DNA of 64,000 bases from an uncultured Prevotella sp. (GTDB taxonomy: Bacteria > Bacteroidota > Bacteroidia > Bacteroidales > Bacteroidaceae). Position numbers and translations under genes: made by a program. The notes beneath the pieces are model-generated. The model made no database searches. It was not told where the DNA came from and saw only the letters and a list, made by a program, of their open reading frames with translations. Location of the stretch: contig NZ_CAMJFM010000001.1 in the NCBI RefSeq assembly GCF_946404925.1, positions 186,001 through 250,000 on the forward strand. Direction: 5' to 3'. Positions 18,422 to 26,564 of the stretch are shown piece by piece. The stretch's first letter is position 1, and the number at the start of each line of letters is the position of its first letter.

Positions 18422-18922
18422 TTAAAGGAAAAATCGTGTAAATTCGCTCTCAAAGTTGGGTGTCAGCACCTCCTTGCCGATGGCCTCGCGTATCTCGTCG
18501 ATGGTCCAGAATCTGCCACCATCCAGCTCCTCGGCCGATGGCGTGACGGGGCCGTCGTAGGTGGTGCGATGCACATATACCAACTCCTTTTCGCGCTTGC
18601 TTTCAAACACATATTTGCCCACGCGCTCAGGCTTAAAGTCGGTAATACCCAGCTCCTCGCGCACTTCGCGTACCAAAGCCTGTTCGGGCTCCTCGCCCAG
18701 GTCAATATGTCCGCCCACGCTGGTGTCCCATTTGCCAGGCTGAATATCCTTCCAGTCTGGTCGGCGCTGCAGATACACCTCGCCCTTGCTATTAAACACA
18801 TGCAGATGCACCACCGGGTGCAACAGCTTCGAACCGCTATGACACTCGCCTCGGGTGGCCTTGCCAATCACGCGTCCCTCTTCATCTACTATTGGGAATA
18901 TCTCTAAACTATTATCTTTCAT
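18422..18922 (-). CDS. Nudix hydrolase (isopentenyl-diphosphate isomerase-like subgroup)
   Basis: 166 residues from the ATG at 18920-18922. A full Nudix box is visible (GGHIDLGEEPEQALVREV then REELGI). The flanking pattern, LHPVVHLHVFNSKGEVYLQRR before the box and VGKYVF after it, resembles the Idi-like/YfcD Nudix group; substrate unknown. I prefer this ATG to one 7 codons upstream because the -7 promoter element TACCTTTG (18931-18938) lies between them, so the longer form would start upstream of the transcript. First gene of a two-gene unit with the EFR1-type protein. Confidence 0.88.
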   Translation of the reverse strand: MKDNSLEIFPIVDEEGRVIGKATRGECHSGSKLLHPVVHLHVFNSKGEVYLQRRPDWKDIQPGKWDTSVGGHIDLGEEPEQALVREVREELGITDFKPERVGKYVFESKREKELVYVHRTTYDGPVTPSAEELDGGRFWTIDEIREAIGKEVLTPNFESEFTRFFL

Positions 18923-18930
18923 ATCGACTG

Positions 18931-18938
18931 CAAAGGTA
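18931..18938 (-). promoter_or_regulatory. -7 promoter element of the Nudix-EFR1 unit
   Basis: Reads TACCTTTG on the minus strand, followed by GCA, with the last base only 8 bases upstream of the ATG at 18922. The transcript is probably leaderless or nearly so. Confidence 0.7.
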
Positions 18939-18989
18939 ATCATACTTTCGTTAATTCTCCATCCTTTTCTATTTCTTTAACCTTTGAAA

Positions 18990-19077
18990 TAGTCTTATAG
19001 TTAGGCGTTTTGTTGCCTAACTAGGTAACAATTGTTTCCTAACAAGGAAAATTTTGTTGCCTAACTAGAGAACAAAA
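18990..19077. repeat. three 22-bp iteron-like direct repeats
   Basis: GTTGCCTAACTAGGTAAC starts at 19012, GTTTCCTAACAAGGAAAA at 19034 and GTTGCCTAACTAGAGAAC at 19056: three units at exactly 22-bp spacing, each an imperfect palindrome (GTTnCCTaacwAGGnAAC). A decayed half site (AGTTAGGC) lies just upstream at 18999-19006. Period and helical phasing resemble replication iterons or an operator array. The stretch is non-coding in both strands. Confidence 0.75.
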
Positions 19078-19249
19078 ATACCTCATTTTGGCTTGAAAAT
19101 ATAAAATCCCAATCGCAAAAGTGGGGATTTAAAGCCGAAATAATTTGCATTTGAGGCCTTTTAGAGGAATGGAATAGCGAGTGTGGATAATACTGGAATA
19201 TCGTATCTTGTTGATATTCAGTAATTTAGTCTTCTCCTTATACTACTTG

Positions 19250-19409
19250 CAGTCTCAGTCTCAGAGTCTCAGTTATTTTTCGAGGTACCCCCATTTTGTC
19301 TTCTTTTATATATAACTAATTGATTATTAATAAGTTATAAAGCTTATAAAAGAGGATCGTGGTATGGGTTGTGACTAAAAAAACGAACTGAGACTGAGAT
19401 TTGAGACTG
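19250..19409. repeat. inverted repeat of GAGACT units with a ~110-bp loop
   Basis: The left arm at 19250-19274 is built of tandem CAGTCT/CTCAGT units; the right arm at 19386-19409 is its near-complement (AACTGAGACTGAGATTTGAG...). The loop contains an AT-rich stretch (about 19305-19345). The structure could form a long hairpin or act as a protein-binding array. No gene lies in it. Confidence 0.65.
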
Positions 19410-19521
19410 ATAGCAACCTTTCCTCTATAAGGCTGACAAGCTCTTAGAGTTGTATTGATTTCTGCCTTGGGATGATAATGTTAACTTTACTAATTAATTT
19501 GGTTTTTCGCTCACTTATTCG

Positions 19522-19529
19522 TACCTTTG
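19522..19529 (+). promoter_or_regulatory. -7 promoter element of the small exported protein-truA unit
   Basis: TACCTTTG followed by GCAC, with the ATG at 19538 only 8 bases after the motif. It rules out the in-frame ATGs further upstream. Confidence 0.7.
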
Positions 19530-19537
19530 CACCCGAA

Positions 19538-20125
19538 ATGAGAAAGTGGGTAATGATAGTAATGTTGTGTTGCTGTGCTTGCGCTGAGGCGCAGGAGGGG
19601 CGCGGTGTGCTGATGCCCGACACAACTTTCTCGTTGCCACCGCTTACTTATCGGGGCACTATAGCCACTTATCCCTATATAGGCAGTATGTTTACTGGCT
19701 TTGATAACTGGGAGCTGCATCCGGGGCTTAATGCATCGTTATCGGCATCGGCTATCTTCGGATTGGGCAAGAACTCGGGCAGCGGTTTTGCCAATAGTGC
19801 AGCGGTGATGTATGCTGGGCAACTGATGCCCAAACTCTCGTTCTCTATAGGCGGTTATTCGAGTTTTTTGGACTGGGGCCGCCATCAGATGAAGGACGCC
19901 GGACTGACGGCGATGCTGAACTACCGCTTCGACGATCATTGGGAGGCTGCGGTATTTGCGCAGAAATCGTTGATGGAACCGCGTCTGCCGATTCAGAACC
20001 TGTGGTGGCTTGGGGCCGACCTGGGCGATAAGATAGGTGCATCGGTTAAGTATAACATCAATCCGCACTTTAGCTTGCAGCTAAGCGTGTGGGATCAACG
20101 TAACACATGGAACAACAGATGGTAA
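19538..20125 (+). CDS. small exported beta-rich protein of unknown function
   Basis: 195 residues starting MRKWVMIVMLCCCACAEA, a signal peptide with a Cys-rich h-region and likely cleavage at AEA-QE. The mature protein is Gly, Ser and aromatic rich and alternates short hydrophobic strands (LSFSIGGYSSFL, GLTAMLNYRFDDHWEAAVF, IGASVKYNINPHFSLQLSVW), suggesting a small outer-membrane beta-barrel-like protein. I do not recognise the family. The start is fixed by the promoter at 19522-19529. Its last 19 bases overlap the proposed truA start. Confidence 0.75.
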   Translation: MRKWVMIVMLCCCACAEAQEGRGVLMPDTTFSLPPLTYRGTIATYPYIGSMFTGFDNWELHPGLNASLSASAIFGLGKNSGSGFANSAAVMYAGQLMPKLSFSIGGYSSFLDWGRHQMKDAGLTAMLNYRFDDHWEAAVFAQKSLMEPRLPIQNLWWLGADLGDKIGASVKYNINPHFSLQLSVWDQRNTWNNRW

Positions 20126-20853
20126 AGCGATATTTCATCACTCTAAGCTACGACGGCACCAACTATCACGGATGGCAGGTGCAGCCCAATGGCATATCGG
20201 TGCAGGGCGAACTGCAGCGGGTGCTATCTACGTTGTTGAGGCAGGAGATAGCCATCACCGGGGCTGGCCGTACCGATGCGGGGGTGCATGCGAGGGTGAT
20301 GGTGGCTCATTTTGATGTGGAGGGGGAATTAGACTGCAAGCAGCTGGCATATAAGATGAACAAAATGCTGCCGAAGGATATAGCGGTGAGCAAGGTGGAG
20401 GAGGTATCGCCCGAGATGCATGCACGATTCTCGGCCACCGAGCGCACGTATCATTATTATATACACACGCGCAAGGACCCCTTCCGCCGTGCCTACTCGT
20501 GCGAGATACACTATCAGCTGGACTTTGAGGCGATGAACCGCGCCGGACGCATACTGATGGAGTACGAGGACTTTGGGGCCTTCTGCAAGGCACACTCGGA
20601 TGTGAAGACCACGCTGTGCCATGTGACTCGTGCAGAGTGGATACAGACGGGCGAAACGGAGTGGTACTTTGTGATATCGGCCAACCGCTTTCTGCGCAAT
20701 ATGGTTCGTGCTGTGGTGGGTACGATGATTGACGTGGGCCGCGGCCGTCTGACCGAGGATGAGTTGCGCGCCGTGATCGACGGCAAGCGCCGCAGCGATG
20801 CGGGCGATTCGATGCCAGGGAATGCGCTATTCCTGGAGGAGATTAAATATTAA
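20107..20853 (+). CDS. truA: tRNA pseudouridine(38-40) synthase
   Basis: Forms pseudouridine at positions 38-40 of the tRNA anticodon arm. 248 aa with the TruA motif GAGRTDAGVHA, whose Asp is the catalytic residue, plus YDGTNYHGWQVQPN at the start and FLRNMVRAVVGTMIDVGRG near the end. Two start codons are possible: 20107, or 20119 (MVKRYFITLSYDG), which aligns better with homologues that begin just before the RYFI strand and makes an ATGGTAA overlap with the upstream stop. Co-transcribed with the preceding exported protein. Confidence 0.95.
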   Translation: MEQQMVKRYFITLSYDGTNYHGWQVQPNGISVQGELQRVLSTLLRQEIAITGAGRTDAGVHARVMVAHFDVEGELDCKQLAYKMNKMLPKDIAVSKVEEVSPEMHARFSATERTYHYYIHTRKDPFRRAYSCEIHYQLDFEAMNRAGRILMEYEDFGAFCKAHSDVKTTLCHVTRAEWIQTGETEWYFVISANRFLRNMVRAVVGTMIDVGRGRLTEDELRAVIDGKRRSDAGDSMPGNALFLEEIKY

Positions 20854-20876
20854 ACATTAAATATTAAAGATTAACG

Positions 20877-20966
20877 CCTACGGATTTTACGGATTATACG
20901 GATTAAATAATTATCTGGTAACACGTGATTCCAATGGGCAAATTATAAATCCGTATAATCCGTAGG
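20877..20966. repeat. palindromic intergenic repeat of 9-bp TACGGATTA units (element C)
   Basis: The left arm (20877-20904) is three tandem 9-mers, TACGGATTT, TACGGATTA, TACGGATTA; the right arm (20948-20966, AATCCGTATAATCCGTAGG) is their reverse complement. Unit and layout are related to elements A and B, whose ends also contain CGGATTAAC steps of 9 bp. It fills the truA-transporter gap. Confidence 0.8.
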
Positions 20967-20991
20967 AGATAAAATATGGGATAATAAATAT

Positions 20992-21909
20992 ATGTGGTTA
21001 ATACTAGCATTTATGTCGGCGGCCTTGTTGGGCTGCTATGATTCGTTGAAGAAACAGGCATTGAAGGGTAATGCCGTGATACCTGTGTTGTTTCTGAATA
21101 CCTTGTTTTCGAGCATCATATTCCTGCCGTTCATCGTTGTGAGCGGTACTACCGATGTGCTGGATGGCAGTATATTCCACGTGGCCAGCGGAGGATGGGA
21201 TATGCATAAGTACATACTGCTGAAGAGCCTAATCGTACTATCGAGCTGGATTCTGGGCTACTTCGGTATGAAGCATCTGCCCCTGACGATAGTAGGCCCT
21301 ATCAATGCCACACGCCCCGTGATGGTGCTGGTGGGAGCGCTGCTGGTGTTTGGCGAGCGCCTGAACCACTGGCAATGGATAGGTGTGCTGCTGGCCATCG
21401 CCTCGTTTCTGCTGTTGAGCAAGAGCGGCAAGAAGGAGGGTATAGACTTTAAGCACGACCACTGGATATATATGATTGTGGGGGCTGCGGTGCTGGGCGC
21501 CGTTAGCGGACTGTACGACAAATTCCTGATGGCTCCTGTAGAGAGTGGGGGCGTAGGACTGGACCGCATGATGGTGCAGTCGTGGTATAACATCTACCAA
21601 TGCTTTATGATGGGTGCCATGTTGTGGCTGCTGTGGTGGCCTAAGCACGAGCAGACAACGCCGTTCCACTGGTCGTGGTCGATAGTGGGCGTAAGCCTGT
21701 TTCTGTCTACTGCCGACTTTATGTACTTCTACTCGCTGAGTCTGCCCGAGGCGATGATATCGATTGTGTCGATGATTCGTCGTGGTAGCGTGATCGTAAG
21801 CTTTATGTTTGGTGCGATGTTCTTCCACGAGAAGAACCTCAAAGCCAAGGCCTTCGACCTGGCGCTAGTCCTACTGGGAATGGTATTCCTTTACATCGGA
21901 AGTAAATAA
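20992..21909 (+). CDS. EamA/DMT-superfamily membrane transporter
   Basis: 305 residues, almost wholly hydrophobic, with about ten transmembrane helices in two repeated halves, the layout of the drug/metabolite transporter superfamily. The first half ends with GPINATRPVMVLVGALLVFGERLNHWQWIGVLLA and the second with ISIVSMIRRGSVIVSFMFGAMFFHEKNLKAKA, matching the EamA repeat pattern. Substrate unknown. It follows truA after element C and ends just before element B. Confidence 0.88.
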   Translation: MWLILAFMSAALLGCYDSLKKQALKGNAVIPVLFLNTLFSSIIFLPFIVVSGTTDVLDGSIFHVASGGWDMHKYILLKSLIVLSSWILGYFGMKHLPLTIVGPINATRPVMVLVGALLVFGERLNHWQWIGVLLAIASFLLLSKSGKKEGIDFKHDHWIYMIVGAAVLGAVSGLYDKFLMAPVESGGVGLDRMMVQSWYNIYQCFMMGAMLWLLWWPKHEQTTPFHWSWSIVGVSLFLSTADFMYFYSLSLPEAMISIVSMIRRGSVIVSFMFGAMFFHEKNLKAKAFDLALVLLGMVFLYIGSK

Positions 21910-21916
21910 GTTTTTT

Positions 21917-22011
21917 GGCACGGATTAACGCGGCTTTTAATAAATTAAAAGACACGGACTCATGCGCAGAATAGCAGCGTCTCTTTTAAAAGAGCCGTGT
22001 TAATCCGTGCC
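21917..22011. repeat. 95-bp palindromic intergenic repeat, copy B (inverted relative to copy A)
   Basis: Starts GGCACGGATTAACGCGGCT and ends AGCCGTGTTAATCCGTGCC. Its reverse complement aligns with 17559-17652 over the full length with one base indel and scattered substitutions. Like copy A it sits in a convergent gap, here between the DMT transporter and the TamB-like gene, supporting a role at transcript ends. Confidence 0.85.
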
Positions 22012-22024
22012 TAATAATTTCTGC

Positions 22025-25000
22025 TTAATTGTTTTTCTTTTTCTTGCGCTTCTTTGATGAGAAGAGATCGCGGAGGCCGTTGAAGTCTTTTTTCATGATG
22101 AGGCCGATGCCTTGGGTGTTGAGGCTCGACTTGGTAAAGTAGCGATCGTTAGTCTGGTTGTAGACCTTGAGGGCCAGGTTGCCGTTGGGGTAGAGCAGGT
22201 ACTGTACATCGAAGTCGCCAATGAACGACGGGTTGGCCTGCGTGGCGTTGTCGCGATAGCCAAACTGACCGTTAATCAGTAGACGGTTATTGAGCATACG
22301 GCCGTTTATAATTCCCTCATATTCAGCATTATGCCAGCCCTCATTTCCAGTAGAGATGTTGGCGCCGAAGTTCCAGTTGTCGTTCTTGATAAACTGGTTG
22401 ATGAGCGTGTTGATTTGCGACGACAGCGTGCCCGAGAGGAAGCTCTGCATGGCTAGCGAGGTCTGGTCGGTACGCTCGTTGCTGCCGCTGTTGTTGGCAC
22501 CCTGATTGTAGAATCGGCCGATGGCAAGCAGATAAACCACTTGCTGGTTCATTTCCTGCTGACCGTTGATGATAGAGCGCACCATCTGCTGTTCGTCGGC
22601 ATTAACGGTAGGCATCTCGAGGTCGAAGTCAACCCTTGGCGCAGCGGGCTGTCCACCGATGTTCATTAGACAGTTGACGCGGATGGTGTTGTTGGTAAAC
22701 GAGTTGCCGATGTTCAGGTCGCTCAGACTCACGCCGCTAACCGTATAAACAGCCTGCAGATTGAGCGCCGCCTGATAGGGATCGCCACCCAAAACGATGG
22801 TTCCACCGCGATTAAATGTGAAGTTCTTCTTGATGATGTTCTGGATGGTGATGCCGTAGGTGCCATGATCTACGGTGTAAGTGCCGAACATATTGAACGA
22901 GCCTTTGTTGTGGAACGATGCACGCAGGGCGCCGCTACCGTAGAGGGTGATGTAATCCTTAGTGTTCTGGTCCATCAACAGCTTGACGGCAGCCGATGGA
23001 TTGGCGTTAATCTGGAAGTTGATGTAGATATCGGTATCATCTGCGCGCGAGTTTACTACAGGCGTGCTGGCCGCAGAGGTGCTGCCAGATGCACCCTTGG
23101 GCTGCTGCCAGGTAATGAACTCCTGATTGCTGATGGCATCGGGGCTGGCGGCATTATACACAAACACCGTGCCGGGCTGGGGGGTAACGTTGCAGTTGAT
23201 GATGACATCGTTGCCATGACCGCTGATGTCTACATCGCCCGAGGCGTAGACGGTGCCGTAGAAGGTTGACTCGCCGAAATCGGTGAAATCGTAGGCCAGC
23301 AGGTTGTCGGCTGCCACGTGCAGGTCGAAGCTCAGGTTGGTGAGGTGCTCGTGGTGGATGCCGCCAGAGAGTGTGCCCTCATTGCCCAATGCATCGACAA
23401 TGCGCATATCCTTCAGCTCGATTTCATCGGGAATCATCACCACGGTGTCACGTACCAGCTTGTAGGTGGTGTTGAGCGGCGTAACGGTGGCCTCGCCATC
23501 AACCACCAACTTTCCGGTGAGGTTGATGTTATCGAGCGTGCCAGACAGGCGAGCCAAACCCTCGCCGTGACCCGTAATGCTGCTCAGGAAGCTGTTGGTG
23601 AAGTTATGCATGAACTCGATGCTGGTGCCGTCGGCGCGGATGCCCAGATCGATGGTGTTATGTACGGGCGAAACGTAGCCGTCGACATAGGTCTTGGCCT
23701 CGGGGCCATCGTTGGCTACGGCGTGGATATCGATTTGTTCGGCCTCGTGGTTCCAGTTGGCCTTGGCGTGCAGCACGCCCATGCGACCGCGTTCAAATTT
23801 GAATTCATCAACAGTCAGGTCGGCATTTGCCTTGAATCCATCGAAGAGCTGCGAAGCGCGGGCCCTGCCCGATGCCTTGCCGCTGAACTCCACGCTGTGG
23901 AAGTTGACTAGGTCGAGTATGTAGCCCACCTCAACATCGCGCAGGTCGACGGTGAGCGAGTCGGATTCGTTTTTTGAGGCGATTCCATCGACGATGATAT
24001 GCTGGCGGCCGTGCTGAACCGAGAAGTGGTCTATCAGCAGGAACTTATCGCTATACAGCACGTCGGCCGGTTCAACATCCCAGTCCTCGCCGCGCAGAAT
24101 GATGTGTGACGGCATGATGCGCAGGTGGGCCTCGGGCTTGCCGGCCACGTTGTGGTACAGTTGCATTATGGTGTTGAGCTGTCCGCTCATGTGCTCGCCG
24201 GTGTCGTGATTGTCCCAGATGAGCGATGTGGTGAGGTTGTTGTTGGCCGCATTGGCCGAGAGGCCTAAGTCTAGGTGCTGGCCGTTGTCCATCAGTTTCT
24301 GTATGCTGAGGTTGCAGCGCATGGTGTCCGCTGGCGATGAAATATTGATGAATCCATCGCTGTACCACGAGCCGTTATAAGCAAACGAGGGCAGGTCGCC
24401 ATTGATATACAGCTCGTTGGTATAGTCGTTTACACGAGCTTGCAGGGTTAGGGGCTGGCGCAGCTGCAGGTCTACATCAAGCAGACGGTTCAGCCAGTCG
24501 CTCTTGCTTACCATCAGGCGCATCACATAGTTGTTGTTGGTCTTAGTGGTGGTGGCGGGCAGACCGGGCAGAGTGGGGAGTTTGGACTTGAGCAGATTGG
24601 TGAGGCTGGCAGCCAGCGTGCTGTAGTCGAACTGGCCCTTCAGTTCGGCATCGGCAAAGTCGCTCTTTACCGTCAGGTAGTGGATGCCGTTCTCTCTGCC
24701 TGTGGTGATGTTGAGGTTATCAAGACTATAGGCTGGACGGTTCTCGGTGGCCGACATGTGGAAGTGACTGAGGCGAATGTTGCCCTGGGCATCGTTTAGG
24801 TTGTGGGCTGAGAGATCGGCCTCGAGCTGTCCGCTCAAAGTGGCCTCGCCCCACTTGTCGGTGAGGTGGATAATGGCTGGCTCAATTTTTTTGATTGATG
24901 CTTGTAACTTAATGTTATTCAGCTTATTATTGCTGATGTGTTCATCTGATAGTGTAGCGTCTATCTGCGCCTCAAGATGTGGGTCGTTGATGTCGAGGTG

Positions 25001-26440
25001 GGTGGTGATGACGCCCTTGTTGTAGCCGCCGGTAAGAGCTAAGTTATGGTAGGAGTAACCCTTATAATCCAGCTGGCTGATGGTGCCTTCTGCGCTTACA
25101 TCGGGCTTCTGGCCCTGGTGCAGTTGTCCGTTCAGCTTGAGGGCTGAGGTAACGTTGCCCAGGTTGTTGTCGCCCAGCAGTTTCTGCAGACTCAGTCCGT
25201 CGATATCTACTGTACCGCCAAATGACTGGTCGGCAGCCAGGTTGATGGTCACCTTGGCATCGCCCGCATCGGTATGCAGATCGCTAAGAAGTGCGCCGGC
25301 ACCCTGCTTGTCGCGATGGCAGGCACCTGACAGCTGGATATCGCCTAGAGTGGTGAGTTGCGATGGAATCTGCGGAAACAGCTTGGTCAGCAGATTGAGA
25401 TAACCCTCGGAAACGGCCAAACGATTCAGCTGCAGGTTCCATGCTGGGCGCTGCTGCCAATTGCTCAACCAGCCGTTAGCATTCAGGTCGAGTTCGTGGC
25501 CTGCGGCTGAAACCAACAGGCTTGGAATATGCACCTCAGAGTCGGAACCCCTGAAGCTTGTGGTGATGGAAATAGAGCTCCTTAAATCCTTGAGTATAGG
25601 AGCAAAACAGCCTAACTCTGAGGGAGTTATGTATGTATCAATAATCTTTCCGCTATACTGGAGCGAGCCCTTCTGCAGGCCGCTATCGGCAAGCAGATAG
25701 TTGGCTCGGAGACTGTCGATCTGCAGGCGCGACTGGGGCAGTTCTATCAGCAGATTATCCAGCTGTGTTTGCTTGCGGCTGGCTGCCAGGTGGAACTTGA
25801 TACGCTTGACGTTGAGTCCGCTCTGCTCCTTAAACTCCAAGCGCTTGACGTTGATGTTCAGCGAGTCGTCGGTCAGCGCGCGCAGATTGATGTGGGCGCT
25901 CAGGTCGTGCAACTTGAGGTGTTGGGGATTGAACACGTCGCTGGTGCGAGGCTGGTCCAGCTGATCGTAGGTGAGACTAGAGCGGCGAATAATCAGCGAG
26001 CCGATGCGAAGGTTTAGTGGGGTGTGGCTGGTGGTGTCCTTAGAGGCTAATGAGTCGAGCGCAAACTGGAAGTTGGGTTTGCTCTCGGCATCTGCCTTAT
26101 ATAATAGGAAATGTGCACTAAACAGCTGAGCCGATGAAATGGATATTTTTCCGTCGAATAGCGGAAGCAGTTCCAGGCGTGCTGACAATCGGCTGACACG
26201 TAGCATCTCCTTCTGCTGCTGGTCGAGTATCTTCACATCATCGATAACTACACGATTAAAAAGTCCCAGATCCACGCGGCCGATGCTTACCTTAGTACCG
26301 AGTTTATCTGAAATAGCCCCAGCAATCTTGCCGCCGATGAAGCGCTGAGTCTGGGGGATATATGATATGGCCATGAGTGCCACATTAAGTAGTATGACAC
26401 CCCAAATTGTCCAACTTACTAATCGTTTCAGTAACTTCAC
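22025..26440 (-). CDS. TamB-like translocation/assembly module protein (DUF490)
   Basis: 1471-residue AsmA/TamB-family protein. It has a single N-terminal transmembrane helix (about residues 8-28), a very long periplasmic region of repetitive beta strands, and a C-terminal DUF490 domain (GSGALRASFHNKGSFNMFGTYTVDHGTYGITIQN..., and FDLEMPTVNADEQQMVRSI). These proteins form a hydrophobic groove bridging the envelope, in outer-membrane protein assembly or phospholipid transport. Start is GTG at 26440; the next ATG would remove the anchor helix. A TAATTTTG promoter (26445-26452) ends four bases before the GTG. Ends in a Lys-rich tail (KKRKKKKNN). Confidence 0.9.
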   Translation of the reverse strand: MKLLKRLVSWTIWGVILLNVALMAISYIPQTQRFIGGKIAGAISDKLGTKVSIGRVDLGLFNRVVIDDVKILDQQQKEMLRVSRLSARLELLPLFDGKISISSAQLFSAHFLLYKADAESKPNFQFALDSLASKDTTSHTPLNLRIGSLIIRRSSLTYDQLDQPRTSDVFNPQHLKLHDLSAHINLRALTDDSLNINVKRLEFKEQSGLNVKRIKFHLAASRKQTQLDNLLIELPQSRLQIDSLRANYLLADSGLQKGSLQYSGKIIDTYITPSELGCFAPILKDLRSSISITTSFRGSDSEVHIPSLLVSAAGHELDLNANGWLSNWQQRPAWNLQLNRLAVSEGYLNLLTKLFPQIPSQLTTLGDIQLSGACHRDKQGAGALLSDLHTDAGDAKVTINLAADQSFGGTVDIDGLSLQKLLGDNNLGNVTSALKLNGQLHQGQKPDVSAEGTISQLDYKGYSYHNLALTGGYNKGVITTHLDINDPHLEAQIDATLSDEHISNNKLNNIKLQASIKKIEPAIIHLTDKWGEATLSGQLEADLSAHNLNDAQGNIRLSHFHMSATENRPAYSLDNLNITTGRENGIHYLTVKSDFADAELKGQFDYSTLAASLTNLLKSKLPTLPGLPATTTKTNNNYVMRLMVSKSDWLNRLLDVDLQLRQPLTLQARVNDYTNELYINGDLPSFAYNGSWYSDGFINISSPADTMRCNLSIQKLMDNGQHLDLGLSANAANNNLTTSLIWDNHDTGEHMSGQLNTIMQLYHNVAGKPEAHLRIMPSHIILRGEDWDVEPADVLYSDKFLLIDHFSVQHGRQHIIVDGIASKNESDSLTVDLRDVEVGYILDLVNFHSVEFSGKASGRARASQLFDGFKANADLTVDEFKFERGRMGVLHAKANWNHEAEQIDIHAVANDGPEAKTYVDGYVSPVHNTIDLGIRADGTSIEFMHNFTNSFLSSITGHGEGLARLSGTLDNINLTGKLVVDGEATVTPLNTTYKLVRDTVVMIPDEIELKDMRIVDALGNEGTLSGGIHHEHLTNLSFDLHVAADNLLAYDFTDFGESTFYGTVYASGDVDISGHGNDVIINCNVTPQPGTVFVYNAASPDAISNQEFITWQQPKGASGSTSAASTPVVNSRADDTDIYINFQINANPSAAVKLLMDQNTKDYITLYGSGALRASFHNKGSFNMFGTYTVDHGTYGITIQNIIKKNFTFNRGGTIVLGGDPYQAALNLQAVYTVSGVSLSDLNIGNSFTNNTIRVNCLMNIGGQPAAPRVDFDLEMPTVNADEQQMVRSIINGQQEMNQQVVYLLAIGRFYNQGANNSGSNERTDQTSLAMQSFLSGTLSSQINTLINQFIKNDNWNFGANISTGNEGWHNAEYEGIINGRMLNNRLLINGQFGYRDNATQANPSFIGDFDVQYLLYPNGNLALKVYNQTNDRYFTKSSLNTQGIGLIMKKDFNGLRDLFSSKKRKKKKNN

Positions 26441-26444
26441 GAGG

Positions 26445-26452
26445 CAAAATTA
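26445..26452 (-). promoter_or_regulatory. -7 promoter element of the tamB-like gene
   Basis: Reads TAATTTTG on the minus strand and ends four bases upstream of the GTG start, so the transcript likely starts at or within the start codon region. Confidence 0.55.
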
Positions 26453-26516
26453 CGACAATTTGTCGGGATTTGGGCATTTTTTTTCTATTATTTGTAGATA
26501 TATGGCTTTTTTTTAG

Positions 26517-26524
26517 TAATTTTG
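26517..26524 (+). promoter_or_regulatory. -7 promoter element of the nqr operon
   Basis: TAATTTTG followed by GCAC, with TTTG at 26491-26494 upstream; the nqrA ATG is at 26565, giving a leader of about 35 bases. Confidence 0.65.
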
Positions 26525-26564
26525 CACTCGATTCGTGCAACTATTCTATAAATTTCTGATATAA

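Larger units (their letters stand above)
18939..19521. other. about 580-bp intergenic region without a gene
   Basis: Between the Nudix gene promoter and the promoter of the small exported protein no convincing ORF is present. It holds the 22-bp repeats (19012-19077), a small hairpin with AAATCCC/GGGATTT arms (about 19104-19132), and a long inverted repeat of CTCAGT units (19250-19409). The composition is more A+T rich than the surrounding genes. Confidence 0.7.

Noticed and set aside
18990..19077. CRISPR array
   Set aside because: Only three units, directly adjoining without spacers, and no cas genes; iteron-like repeats fit better.
17559..22011. Composite transposon bounded by elements A and B
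   Set aside because: The bracketed genes include truA, a housekeeping gene, and no transposase or target duplication was found; the elements look like intergenic palindromes.
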